Below, one piece after another: positions 24,439-37,100 of a stretch of 64,000 nucleotides of DNA. Origin of the DNA: Phoebastria nigripes (lineage: Eukaryota; Chordata; Aves; Procellariiformes; Diomedeidae); NCBI GenBank assembly GCA_035582835.1, contig JAYKAV010002788.1:315040-379039 (forward strand), read 5' to 3'. A program made the position numbers and the translations under genes. Within the stretch, counting starts at the first letter, position 1, and every line of letters begins with the position of its first letter. A model generated the notes under the pieces. The model ran no database searches, had not been told where the DNA came from, and saw nothing but the letters and a program-made list of their open reading frames with translations.

Positions 24439-24490
24439 GAGTATAAGTACTGATCAGTACATCTGAGTATAAGCACTGATCAGTACATCT
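24439..24490. repeat. Tandem duplication of a 26-bp palindromic unit
   Basis: Two head-to-tail 26-base units (24439-24464 and 24465-24490) differ by one base. Unit 1 contains the 14-bp perfect palindrome GTACTGATCAGTAC (24447-24460). The T-to-C change in unit 2 disturbs the outer base pairs of the palindrome. This is a very recent local duplication. Confidence 0.9.
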
Positions 24491-26364
24491 TTTACAATCT
24501 AAGAAATTTACTATGAGATTCCTGTTGCTGATCCAAATATCTCACCCTCTGAAATAATATTAAACTCCTAATATCTAAACTGAGCTTCTCAGATTCCTTT
24601 TCCTATTGCAAAAAGAATTTATTTTGTTATTTTGAAAAACATTGCCTTTTAATTTCCTTGGCTAACCTCTGATTTTAGCCTTTAGAAAAGGTCACTACTG
24701 TTAACCCCTTCTTGAAAAATCTGTTACTACTTTGATTCCTTTCTTTATCCCTTTTTTTTCCAATTTTATCCAATTGCTAAAGATATTCTTTTAATAGCAA
24801 CCATCAAAAAAAAAAATCAGACAGTTCAAATAAGCCAAATTAACTAACCCTCCAGTCAATAACAAAAGAGGAAGATAAGTCTTCCAAACATGGAGTATGC
24901 CTTACTGTTTGTTCTATAAAGCACTGGGTTTTGGCAAGCTTTTGGACATTTTAAAAATAAGAATAAATCCATTGCGGTTTTTTGTTACAGCTGATCAATA
25001 GGTGTTTCTGTTGTACACAGATGATCAAGTTTTTTTGGAGTACGTGAAAGCCAGGAACATTCAGAAAAGTCACCTATGCAGACTAGTTTTTCTGTCTTGA
25101 TTATTTCATATGGTATATTGCTTCAGTGGACTTACATTTGGCAGTCATTATGTTTAGATGACAGGGGTTGTGTTTGTGGTTGGACCTAGTATTAAACATA
25201 AATAAACCTTATTTGTAAAAGCTAGATTTAAAGCCTATTCTTAACTGCTTTGGTGAATGTGCAATATATTAGTTTCGCATATTTTAACCTATTCAATATT
25301 TCAAAGCTGCTTTAAGTAAAATAAAGATTGAGGAAAACACTGAATTTGGCCTATGTAATCTATTCCATAGAAAGCATATCATTTTCTGATGACAACTAGA
25401 ACAGTTACTTTCAGGCATGAAAACAGCAAAATATGACACTTGACAAAATATTTTTATATATTCTTTGAGAACTCGGGAACTGATACATTCTTTTCTCCAT
25501 GAGGCAAATGCAAACACATACTCACAGAATAGCAAAAGGCATGCACAGAAGTTGGAGCTCAACGTGCCCACTTCTTCCCTGAAGGNTTCAGGTCCTGTTG
25601 TGAGAGAAAAGACAAGTCTGGGGAAGACAGTTCTCTTGGAGACATGTAGAAGATTCAGGAAATAGCAAGCCTCCTTGGCTTGCTTCCTTGATAACCTGTG
25701 AATTACTGTTTTCAAGAATTGCAATAAGCTCTAATATTTTGATGAATACCGGNGAGAACACAAGAGAGATTTCTATGCCTGCCTTTCATTAGACTCTGGT
25801 TTTGGTGGAACACGTTACCTTTTGTAGGCAGTTTCCCCTTTGCAGTCTTCCAGGAGAACCAGAAAGAATTAGTCTTTCACCCTGAAATTGATGCTGGACC
25901 AGCCTTGTCCAGGAAATGATCCATCCAGCCCTTTTGATTAACAGAAGCATCATTTCACCCCTTTGACTATGTGAAATGTCTCTGTGTTGAAACTAGGTAG
26001 CATCTCATCTATTTAACAGTAAATAGGTATTTTCCTTAACTAAAGGCAAGATTCCCTTCCCTTCTTTGGTAATTCATGTTTCAATGTGAAATTTCTCTTG
26101 CACTTTGTAGTGCACTTGGTAGTTTACTGAGCTTTGTAGTCTGCACATTAACACATACACTTGATATCTAACCTCTAAGTGGGATACATTTTTCATAGTC
26201 GATGATTGTCTTTTGACTGAGACTAGACATAATGGTAATTGATCAATTTGGGGTAAAAATGGATTAAATGGATATGAAAAGTTTGACTTCCTTCAGTATC
26301 TTCGTCCTAAGTAGTTCTAAGGTGATATTNTGTCCATCTTTACAGCAAGGTGAAATTATTCTGG
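24491..26364. other. Non-coding stretch
   Basis: A 143-codon minus ORF (25293-25724) is the longest frame; it spans an N at 25586 and has no recognised domain. N bases also lie at 25753 and 26330. No repeat is recognised. Confidence 0.65.
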
Positions 26365-26377
26365 AGCCACCTGGTGG
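26365..26377 (-). promoter_or_regulatory. CTCF-like motif
   Basis: AGCCACCTGGTGG fits the core of the CTCF consensus read on the minus strand (CCACCAGGTGGCT) and also contains an E-box (CACCTG/CAGGTG). A match of this length can arise by chance in 64 kb, so this is only a candidate. Confidence 0.25.
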
Positions 26378-29300
26378 TCCTCAGCACTCCTGAGGAGTCT
26401 CTAGATATTCAGGGTTTACAGATCAGGGGCTTCCTTCACCGGTCTCCGAGATTGTATTATATAGATCAGATTAAATGATGAGAAGATTTGTTGAAAAATA
26501 ATGAAAGGCTGCCCCAGGGTAGAAGATGGACTAGATGGGCACATATATTTCCCTACTGTTTTAGATCAACATGTATAAAGAAATGCTCAAACTTGCAGAA
26601 GTTAACAAAAAATAAGCGTAGCACCTTTATAGACAGATGTCTCATCATGGAGAGAAAGTAACAATCAAGTGGAAATGTTAAGCACAGAGGAGCAAATCTC
26701 TGCTACAGTATAGTGGATCTATTTGTCATATTTACTGTGGGACTATCTGAAGCACTTCTACCAGATGCCAACAGGCAGCCTTTTGAGCCATTCTTTTGAT
26801 TCATACTGTTTGCAATGTAATGATCCTTTTTCATAATGAAGACAGTGATTTCACATCTCTGTAGCATCTTTCATCTAGGTGAATCACAAACCACTTAAAT
26901 TTCATACTGCTTACACATATTGCATATAGAAATTGTTTTGCCAGCCACTAAAATGGCCACTCTGTATGCCAAGAGAAAATTGAAGCAGATGGAAAAGCCA
27001 GTTTGGTAACTCCTTGATACAAATCTATCTCCCTCCTCTCCTCTAGCATACAGTAACTGAATTGTGAAGTCCCTTCTTTTTGCAAACAATTTCTGCAGTT
27101 CAGCAAAGTAAGCATTATGAGATATTTTTCTTGGTGAGTCTTCTGCTGTAAATACTCAGCTGTGACTGGGGCACATACACAGTGGTGGAAGACAAGACAT
27201 GCAGATGTTTCTGGTTTTTCCCCCACTATATATACGAGACCAGTCTCCTAGAATAACTTAAAACAAACTGCAGTAAGTCTGGGCTGATACCCTTGTACTT
27301 GAGAGGCTAGCAGTCAGATCTATAACTCTTACATTTTCAGAATTTCTACAAGTATTACTTTTCCATTTTTTCTTCACGTCATTTCAAAACTTGCTTTCAG
27401 GTCTTACACCTTATTGATAAAATAAGTCTGAGGCACACAAGCTTCCCAGTTCTTTTTCTGACTTCTATTAATCGGATAAGTGTTCANATTTTCTTTTTCA
27501 GTGGTGTTTTCCTTCAAGTCGCATTTTCAATCTTTGAGCTTATTTGTTCAAAATAAGTCCAAACTTATTTTTTCTGCCATTCTAGCTACCTAAAAAATTT
27601 CTACCTGTGCTAAAATAACAGCCAAAGGCAGGTAGCGTCTGTTAACTTTTGCAAGCTCCTTTGTTTTATCATATTCCTATTTGACAGTTCACTATTGTAC
27701 CCCTGAACAAGGGAGCTTATTTCATAAATCACTACAAAATACCTTTCAGATAGTTACCGCCTAGGTACAGTTATCATAGACCTGTCTTGGATTCTTTGCC
27801 AGTCTTGAAATCATAAAAAGTCACGCTGAACCTGACTTATGTCATGACAGGAAGCACTGCAAAAGGCCATTGTACCTAATGAAAGATGTGTATAGCTGCT
27901 GAACTAGGATTTACTTAATGGAACTGTAATAATCTAGGAAAAATTCAGGTCCAAAACAGTTTACTCACAGTCAAAGACAGGGTTGAAACAAAATCGTATG
28001 TTTTGCCTTTGATCATTGACTACAGCAGGATATTGATCAACAAAAGCCCAACAGAAATAATCAGCCCCTAACCTCACAAATGGTCACACGTAAATTATAA
28101 CATGCTTTTGTTACATTTTAGCATGAACTTACAGCTGTTTAAAAAAAAAAATTTAAAAAAAAGAGTTGCTAAAACCTTAGGATGATTTAACAAACTTAAC
28201 CATCATGAGCCTTTTTCTTGATGGAATCTTGTAAAAAAGGATTGCCAACATGGGGTCACTGAGGAAAATTAATCCAAATTAACCAAAGGTGTTCTTTCAT
28301 AGTGGTTTATATATACCATGTTAAAGACTAATTTAGAATTGAAGTGGCCTTAATTAAATTTACCTTAATTATTTCCAAAGTAAATTCAAGTGACTAGCAT
28401 TGCAACCATTTCTATTCTGACTTGGAGCATCTATACAGGCATTCAACATTGTTTAACTAACCCACTTAGAAAACGAATTAGGCTTATTTTTCCTGGATGT
28501 TCTCATGTAAATAGGCTCACAGATATATGCTGAGTAAATCCCACCTCAGTATGAGACATCAGAATGGAAATACAAGAATNGAAATGCCTACGCCATGTTC
28601 TATGACAGGCAAGAAATCAGGGATTGATGGTTGCAGCCAGCGTCACTTCAAAGAGATGAGCAAGAGGTAGTTTTTAAAAGCCAGTTCTGCTGAGCCAGGC
28701 CAAAGGGTCTCCAGTTCAGACCTGCCTCCTCACATCCTTCTGTCAGAAAAACAGTAGGAAATTTTAAATAATAGCTATGCTATTGCTTCTAACCAATTTC
28801 ATTAGTAAAGAGGAATTTGAGACATGACTGAAGGCTATCAGGAAAATAAATAACAAAATTGGGTAGGTTCAGAAAAAGTAGAAAGCATGAACTGACATTA
28901 AGATAGATCCAGGTCCTAGGAAAATGGACAAGAAACTTATTTTCCAAAAAGGTGATTAGAGTATGGACTAGATTTTCTAAGGCAAGTAATAGAAACTCAG
29001 TTTCAAATAAGAATTGGAGAGACAGGAGGGGAAGCACACAGCATGAGGGACAAGGCTGAGAGACCTGCAGATACCCAGGTTTTGATAGATTGTGTCAGCT
29101 CCTGATGCCTTAAAAAGCCGCTAATTCCTTGAAGAAACAGAGAGACAGACAGACAGACTGAGGATAGTGAGCTAAGCAGAAAGAAAGCTTACATAGTGTG
29201 AGTTTGAAGGAAAAAGGTGATTCAGTGCTAAAAGAAGTGAAGTCTGCAATAAATGGACCAGGGTGAACAGAAAACATACTCCTAACTGAGAGGTCAGTAT

Positions 29301-31559
29301 TGAGGCTTAGGGATAAGCTGTTTCGTGACAATTTGAAGACAGTCTTGCAGTAATGGTATATTGATTTTCTGCATTCAGGGTGAAGTATCCTGCTTATGTG
29401 AAAGAAATACAGTAATTGCAGTAGAGCAGTTGTCATATGCTGTAAGATCAAATGGAGTACACAGAAACTTTGGAGTAAAACAGAGAGTAGAAAAGAATCC
29501 CTTGCAGCCTGAATACTGCTTTTCTTTCAGAATTTTTTTTTGGTGAAAGTTTGAAATATAAATCCTAAACTTACATTTTAGATTTCTTTATCCACAGTGG
29601 GATTCCTACATGCAAGTTTGGGTACTGTAAACATAACTTGTTAGCAAAATCAACCAGACAGTTATGAATTACAGTAGCTCTAGTTCTGAAGAATAAACAA
29701 CTATCCTGAAAAATGAAAACAAATGTACTGGGTTTTTTTTTCCCTGATATCAGACTGAAAATATAATTAATGAGACTGGAAGTGGCAACAAAAGATAGTA
29801 TCTTGATATATATATGTAAATATTTACACACCCGATTCGTTAAGGTATTACGTTGTTCCATAGGAAAACATTTCTACCCTTCCTAGTGATTGTATGACCG
29901 CAATGGGATGTGTGCAATATTACTAAATTACCTCCGTTATGGGAAGGGAACATTTGGAGCTGATGCAGACCGAGAGCTTTCTGCAACAAGCTAGCAGAAC
30001 ACGTTTGTTGTCTTTTCACAAGTGATAAGATGCCTGAGAAAAGGGTCTCTGAAAGGCACAAAACATGCAGTTGGAACAGGTTTCAGAGTAAATGGCACTA
30101 CATTATCACAAGTTATGGGCTTTAAAACTAACAGTGAATTAATCTGCTATTAAAAGAGAAAAGGCAGATGGCTAGTGTGAGCACCATCATCTATGCTATG
30201 CATCCGCCGAGGAAATGGAAGATGAAAGAAACGTTTCATCCTATAAAGAACTAGAATGAAGAAATGAAAGTTATCCAAAGCATAACAAGGCAGTTGTCCG
30301 TAACTATTATAAGGCTGAAGACAGAAAGTCAAAACCGTAATGAGAGATTTTTCCACAGTAGAACTTATGAAAATGGAATAAGAANAATTAGTTCCATCAC
30401 TCAGAAAAGATGGTAATTGAGAGCAGGATGTTTCACCAAAGAAAGCTCATCTTTCAGAAGTCGTGTTATTACCAGACATAGTAGGTAATGGCTACNTTAC
30501 ATTACGTTACCAAGTGTACTACATGTATACAACATAATGATTCGAAACAGAAGAGATACAAAAGGGAAATCAGAAGCCCAGCCATCTGTTTACCAGACCT
30601 GTCTTGTAAAAGTAATTCTAAGAAGTTTGCATAGTAAAAAAATGAACCAAAATGAGTTGAATCTTTTAGGAAACATAAACTCTTGTAGCAAAATAGAACA
30701 TTAAGGGTCATTAACAAGTTTTGATCACCCCACTTGCATTGGCACATTAAGTACTTCAGATTAGAGTTCTCCATTTATTATACCAATGTTATTTAAAGAA
30801 ATATTAAACAAACATTTCACAGTAAGCTAAAACTTACAGCAAAGTATCTGGAAAACAAAAAGCGTTACCCAAAAGCCCTTAGTGCAATACAACTATTTAT
30901 GCAAAAAAAAAAAAAAAAACCAAGCTAAATTGCTTTATAGAGTGCTTCCCCTGCAATGCAGTTTTGTCAGCTGTGTAACTACTATGCTTGCATGGTGACA
31001 CTTTAAGACTTTAATGACTGAATTTCCTTTGTTCCAGACTACAATCATTAACTCCAACCATGCCTTTAACTCTCTATCATCCAAAGGTAAATAACATGGA
31101 TTTCTAACACTGAGATGCTTAATGTGAAAGTCTTCTTGCACATCAAAACTATATACTGTTTAGCTAGTGAGAAAATTACATGCTAGATTCAGGACTACTC
31201 TTCAAGTAACAGGCTAAGGATCTTATTACACCAGAAATAGGAACACACATTTTTCTCCCACTGAAGTTAATAAGAGTTATGAATGTGAAATAGAAATTTG
31301 GATCTAGGCTGCATCTGTTCACATATCACCAATCAATTCAGAATGTCATGGGCTCAATTAAAGGTAAAATATAGTCCATAAGTAAAAATGTTGATTAACG
31401 TACAACTACCAGGATGTCAATAGTATAAGGACAAGAATAATGTTGGATCTCTGTGGCTCCATCCACACCGTTGTGTAAAGCCAGTCCCAGGCCAAAATAA
31501 GTGCCTGAGTCAACTGATTCCTGGTTGATGTGCCCTCAGGACTGACTAGTATCTGCAGA
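26378..31559. other. Non-coding AT-rich stretch
   Basis: ORFs on both strands are at most 113 codons, with no domain recognised. There is a short (GACA)n run near 29144-29158 and A17 at 30903-30919. Single N bases lie at 27487, 28580, 30385 and 30496. No transposon is recognised. Confidence 0.65.
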
Positions 31560-32160
31560 GGAAAAATCTCAGGCGTATTCAGAGCTTAGAGTAACCTCCA
31601 GTGCACATCTATTAGTAGCATGGATGGTGTGACATGCAAGACAACCTCCAACTCTCCTATCCTTTGCAGTGACAACCTTTCTAGAAGGTGGAATATCATC
31701 AGTCCTACAGATCAGTGCAGGCTGCCCGCGACAGACAATACTGGCACCAGAGAGCAGTTGCACCCTTATCAAGCAGAAAAGAAGTGTAACGTTCCGCTGG
31801 GGTTATCCACCAGATGATACGATATCGATATGATAAACCTTTAGGAGTGGCTAAATTAAACCTGGCAAACCTGAACACACAGAGGGCCACAGTAAATCTT
31901 TACCAACTTTATCTCTTGGTCCAGGGAGGCAGCGTGGTAAAATGATGGTCGCTCTACTGCTCAGAAGTGCATTACTTGTATTCCCACTCCTGTGGGGCCC
32001 CTGCCCATGCAGTCCAAATGATTGTACAACATGCAGTGACTGTGAGTCCACCTCTGGAAAGGGTTTATTTCCATCAGCTGCAGAACAGTCCAGGACAATG
32101 CAGAATCCGTTTTCTCCCTTTCCAAAAGTTTTAAAGAGGCAGGAGTGATGGACATGGTGA
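31560..32160. other. Unclassified patch with CpGs and ORFs on both strands
   Basis: About ten CpG lie in 600 bases, and overlapping ORFs of 61-109 codons run on both strands. The plus ORF at 31942-32148 (68 codons) begins MMVALLLRSALLVFPLLWGP, a signal-peptide-like start, followed by a Cys-rich stretch (five Cys in about 14 residues) and a Lys-Arg near the end; its ATG has an A at -3. No promoter, splice site or known family supports it. The patch could equally be an unlisted LTR or other repeat: it starts near TGTAACGTTCCG (31785) but no matching end or target duplication was found. Confidence 0.3.
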
Positions 32161-33635
32161 CAAATATTTCTTTCTTTCACTGTCTTACATTTTTCTGGGG
32201 ATTAGATGGAACTGGTGAACGATGCTTTGATGACTGTATTGAAAATAATGTAAAGGGCACCTAGAGCAAAGGGATAGATGTTGTTTTTATGAATGATGAT
32301 AAATACGTAACAAGCAATACATGGTCACCAGAGACTGTTATTTTTTCCTTTCTCTGCTAATTGCTGCTTAAAGAAATAAACTTTCAAAATCTTATTTCTC
32401 GGTCATTTAAATGTCAAGGAAAATTATGCAGAAAATAAAAGCCACAGGCAGTGTAACATCTAGCCAAATTACTGGTGGGTTTCGGAGGTGGCAGAAATTC
32501 CATTCATGAAAAATCCCTTCTGGTGAAGCAATCTCTTAAGTCCATCTCAAGAGCATGGATCATGACTAACTATACTTCCAACAATCTCTCAGGAAATCTC
32601 CAGGAGTCCACTAAAGGCAAAACCCAAAAGCAAGTCTTTGGAAAAGATCCACATCCCTTCCTCATTACTCATTCATTGTTTGTAGGGCTGTTAAAACTAA
32701 ATTTAGCAGCCAGCAAGCCGCATGGAATTTATTTTGCTTTTTTGAGAGAATAAACAGCAGGAATCAAAGGTGGGTGCACCCACGAATCGACATCTGGGTT
32801 CATTCCTAGGCAAGGAATTTATAACAGTATATCTCTGCTTCCTCCTTTATGTTATGCTTGAGTTACCTTGGTTCACTGAAGACAGAATCAGCCTTAATTT
32901 GTTTTTAAGTCCTTGCTTAAGTACAAAAAAGGTAAAAAGAACCAGTCAGAGGCTTTATATATTTCTGGCCATTGACAAAAAGTACATATCAGAAATAAGA
33001 CAAGATGAACTCTAGCTGAAAAGAGAATCAAGTACTTATTACTATTTTATGCCTACTTTGCATCTTAAGGTTACATTTGTTATCTTCATTATTGCACTGC
33101 TTCCTTTATTTTCTCAAGCACCGTAGGAATGATCGTGACTCACACTGGTTTGCAATGCTAAAATAAAATCTCATCCAACATAATGTGATGAAAAAAAGTT
33201 GTTTTCAGCACAGTTATATCAGCTTATTTCAGCTCGGGATCCAGATTTGTAACTTCGTCAACTTCAGTTGCTCATTTACACCTTTTTAAGTTAAATGAAA
33301 CAAAACTGGGCCTATATGAAGACTTGTTTGTTTTTCTCACTTGTTGGAACAAGATAGTTCTTTGAGAACTAGATCAACAAAGAGATTTAAGTATCTAAAG
33401 AGATGGGCACATAGCCTAAGCCTGATGTTTACATGCCCAAAACAGCCACCCTTTGGCCGTTTAATCCTGGAGTTACTTCTGTGCCTGCCAGTAAACACAA
33501 TCATATGACAATACTAAACAACTTAATGCCTACCTCTTTCCTCACAGAAAAAAATTCAGACAAGGCATTTTCCTGGTCTCTGACTCCTCCAAGGCATAGT
33601 CTAGTATTTAAGGAAAAAGGGTTCTGGGCTACAAA
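32161..33635. other. Non-coding AT-rich stretch
   Basis: ORFs are 92 codons or shorter and nothing is recognised. Confidence 0.7.
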
Positions 33636-33640
33636 GTGTT
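33636..33640. repeat. Left target-site duplication of LTR 3
   Basis: GTGTT precedes the LTR start and recurs at 34107-34111. Confidence 0.7.
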
Positions 33641-33897
33641 TGTCCTGGTTTCAGCTGGGATAGAGTTAATTTTCTTCCTAGTAGCTGGTATAGTGCTGTG
33701 TTTTGGATTTAGGATGAGAATAATGTTGATAACACACTGATGTTTTAGTTGTTGCTGAGCAGTGCTTACACTGAGTCAAGGACTTTTCAGCTTCTCATGC
33801 TCTACCAACTGAGAAGGCTGGAGATGCATAAGAAGCTGGGAGGGGACGCAGCCAGGACAGCTGACCCAAACCGGCCAAAGGGATATTCCATACCATA

Positions 33898-33920
33898 TGA
33901 CGTTATGCTCGGTATATAAA
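33898..33920 (+). promoter_or_regulatory. LTR 3 core promoter: damaged CRE plus TATA box
   Basis: TGACGTTA (33898-33905, one base off the CRE) is followed 7 bases later by an intact TATATAAA (33913-33920). The spacing equals copy 1, and the TATA box starts about 272 bases from the LTR start in both. Confidence 0.55.
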
Positions 33921-34056
33921 CTAGGGGAAAGCTGGCAGGGGGGCCGCTGCTCGGCGATTGTCCAGGCATCGGTCGGCGGCTGGTGAGCAATTGCATCGTG
34001 CATCACTTACTTGGTACATTCTTTTATTCATTGTTGTTGCTGTTGTTGTTATTATT

Positions 34057-34087
34057 ATTAATAATAATTTNAAAAATTATTATTAAT
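34057..34087. repeat. AT-rich inverted repeat at the LTR 3 deletion junction
   Basis: ATTAATAATAATTT (34057-34070) pairs perfectly with AAATTATTATTAAT (34074-34087) across the 3-base loop NAA. The N at 34071 sits in the loop. The other LTR copies lack this right arm, so the hairpin belongs to the rearrangement or to an assembly error there. Confidence 0.8.
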
Positions 34088-34106
34088 ACGTCGGTTAAAC
34101 CGCAAT

Positions 34107-34111
34107 GTGTT
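34107..34111. repeat. Right target-site duplication of LTR 3
   Basis: GTGTT is identical to 33636-33640. Confidence 0.7.
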
Positions 34112-37100
34112 TGAGCATGAAAGCACTTCTCAGGAAACCAACTAAAGCTAGAGGTGAGGCACTTCCCTTTATGAGGCTATCGTATTATGTACAAGCAATT
34201 ATTTGCAAGGTCAGAGCTAAGCAAGTGACTCAGCCTCATGACTCCCATGCAGGAAAAATGTCATTGGGTCCAGTTCCATTAAATATGTTTCCTATGCAAA
34301 ATAAACAGCTTTAAAGAGCCATATCTACCCCTTCACCACACTCAGCAATTGGGTTCCAACCAGGTCCCGATCTCTGCTCTTTTCAAATCTCTTAATGGCT
34401 TTTATGTATCTGTGTTTAGTAGCCTAACTCAGCTGTTACACAGAGATCTTGGGTATTTATTTTAGGAATCTGGAGTCTGAATACCTCAAGTTAAATGTTA
34501 CAAAGCAGAGCCTAAGTGTCCTTAATGCATTTATCTTTTAGACAGAAAATAATCCAGAAAGACTTTACAAGCTGCTAGCACAGGACTTTGTGGAATTCAT
34601 ATCCTGAATGCAAGATTGTGATCTTCAAATTCCAGGCTTCTGGAGCCAGAAAACTTGAGGGGCTTACATAGATTTGGCATTTAGGTATCAGATTGAGATG
34701 TTTTCCTTGACATCAGACTCCTGTGCAAACAAGCAAATGACACGGGCTGCATAGTGAGGTGGTGAGATGTCTGGTTCCCGGTCAGCGCCATCTGCCAGAC
34801 AGCGCAGACCCAAGAAGGTACTGGACTTAGTAACTGAAATTTGGAGTTACACCACATACTGACAGGAACTGGAAGTGAGGTTGTTTAGCCACTTTCATAA
34901 AAAAAACGCTGCTCACCTTTTGGGTGAAATCCCACTCTCCCCAGCCACAGAGAGACCACCTTTAAGGCCCTTTCTCAACCCAGGAGGATTCCATCTGGAC
35001 ATGCAGCCGAGAATACAACAGCAAATAGCCAGAGAGAGAGCAAGTGGTGGTGAAATCTGCATCCAGATGAGTTTCTAATACAATGTGTAATATGTTAAAA
35101 GCATAGGAAACAGAGCCCCCAGACTCTTCCTTCGCCACTCCCAGCCATGGACTTTAACCATTAGCTAGGCAGCCCTAGCTTTTCCCTGCTCCAAGTAACA
35201 TCTAAGCGTCTAGGAGCAAGGCTAAAATTCATTAAAATGGAGAATAATACATTTTAAGCTATTAGATCACATATGGACATCTATTATACAGGCAAAATGA
35301 AAGACAACAAACAAGGGCTAAAGCATATTCCTTTACATCTCCTCAGAATCAGAGAAGGAGGGATGTTTAGAAGTAAAATGTAGAAACACAATCTTTCCCA
35401 GAAACATACACACAAGTACGTATTTTATAAAACCTAGCCTTTTGCTATCTTCTAGGGAGAAACCTAGTTCAGCTGTAACACTAATTTTTACACACAGTAA
35501 AAGATGCCTAAGAATAGACCATGAAATAAATACAGATTTTAGCTTTGTTTTTTCTAAAAGAAAATGACAGTTTATAAGCAATAGCAAGTGGTGAAGAATG
35601 TCAGGTTTTGTCATTCACTTCTTTTCCAATTTTTCCCTTAATAAGGTAACTTTGAGGCAAATTTGCAGTAAGACCAGAAGGCCCAACATAAATCACTTAA
35701 GCTCTTTAAAATTACATTGACAGGAATGGAAGAAAAAGAAAGAAAAGGTAGTAAAACTGCTTCTCTGATTTTATCATCAAGATATATAAGATTCCCAAGG
35801 CCCAGTAACAGACCAGCTGGTTTTAAAATGAAGTGTTTTTCCATCAGGCATTCCTCTACTCTTTAAGGCTAATTGGCAGTGTGCACAGAAGAATTATTGA
35901 ATCTCAAATTAGCCACTTCTGATAGCACGTCACATCTGTTTGTCTGTCATTCTGGTGATACACTGGGATTGTTGAATAATTTGTTTACAAATAGGAGAAC
36001 AATCTGTGCTAAAAGTTTTGCAGATGAATAGGTACATCTGGAGAAGAGCAACATTGCATTGATTGTCTCAGAATAGCCCGGGCATACTGGAAAACATCCT
36101 TCGCAGATCATTAGTCAACAAGATGGCTTGTCTTCACAGCTCTGTTAGCTCGAGCTATAATTCAAATGTTGTCTCTAACTCCAAATAATGGTGCTTTTTT
36201 TCATTTACAACTAGTGATTCCTGTAGTGTCAGTATATTTTTTCCCANTCATCTCAGTTTCTACTATCAGACTGATTTTTGTGGAATTGCCTGCACATGGC
36301 CCTTTGGGTGACCTTCGGAGGAAAGGTGTTGAAGTATGCTTGACTGGAGAGCAAGCTAAGGGCCAGTAACAGATAAGAGCTTTAATAAGAAACCTCCAAC
36401 ATGGGTGGAGGAAAGCAAGCATCACCCAGCGAGAGGGCCATCACTGCTGAAAGAAAAGAAGCATTTCTGTGTAGGCAGAGAAAGGAAATAAAGCAGTGAT
36501 TTCAATATATCTTTCTGTGTTTAATTTCTTCTTACCGTAAGAATCATATATCCTTCTGTCTTTGATAATTTCTTACTGTAATCTTAAACATTACAGCCCA
36601 TCACATAATGTATTTTCAAAAGGAAAGTGTTAGAATATTTTAGTATTTCTCCTTTAGCCGAAGTGTTTCCTTTAAATGGCAGGGCTACTATTTTGTCAAA
36701 TTAGCAGCAACAGAAATCTTTTCAGTTATAGTAAAGTTAGAATAAATCCCAGAGCCCACAGTTCACCTTTACGCATTCAAACAGACTTTGTTAAAATCAC
36801 TGCAACTCATTATCTAACTAGTAGAGAATAAAAATCTAATGAGGATTTGGCTCACTATTAAGAAGAGATACTGCATTCTGTTTACTTTCCAATTCCTTGA
36901 AATGCTGCAGAGTTTTATACTTGGCTAGAGCATGATTTCAGAAATGCTGAGATTTCTATCTCATTCTGGTACCTATGTACCTCAAGATATTTGATCAGTA
37001 ACAAAGCACTCTGTACAGTTAGTCATCATATCCTGAGCTGGAGAAAAGAAACATATATTCCTGTTTCTTTGGGGTTTAGTCGGACATGAGGAAAATGAAT

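Larger units (their letters stand above)
33641..34106 (+). mobile_element. Solo LTR of the same ERV family (copy 3), internally deleted
   Basis: This 466-bp LTR is on the plus strand, opposite to copies 1 and 2, and begins TGTCCTGGTTTCAGCTGGGA. The promoter half is intact and aligns with copies 1 and 2. After the (TTG)n/(TTA)n stretch the sequence jumps to the terminal GGTTAAACCGCA. The polyadenylation signal and pyrimidine-rich part, roughly 100-150 bp present in the other copies, are missing. The last bases are altered (…GCAAT rather than …CA). GTGTT flanks support a true insertion. A 76-codon antisense ORF shared with copy 1 lies in the promoter half. Confidence 0.9.

Noticed and set aside
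25293..25724. 143-codon minus ORF as a gene
   Set aside because: It contains an N, is rich in residues typical of random AT-rich frames (Phe, Leu, Ser, Lys), and shows no domain or splice context.
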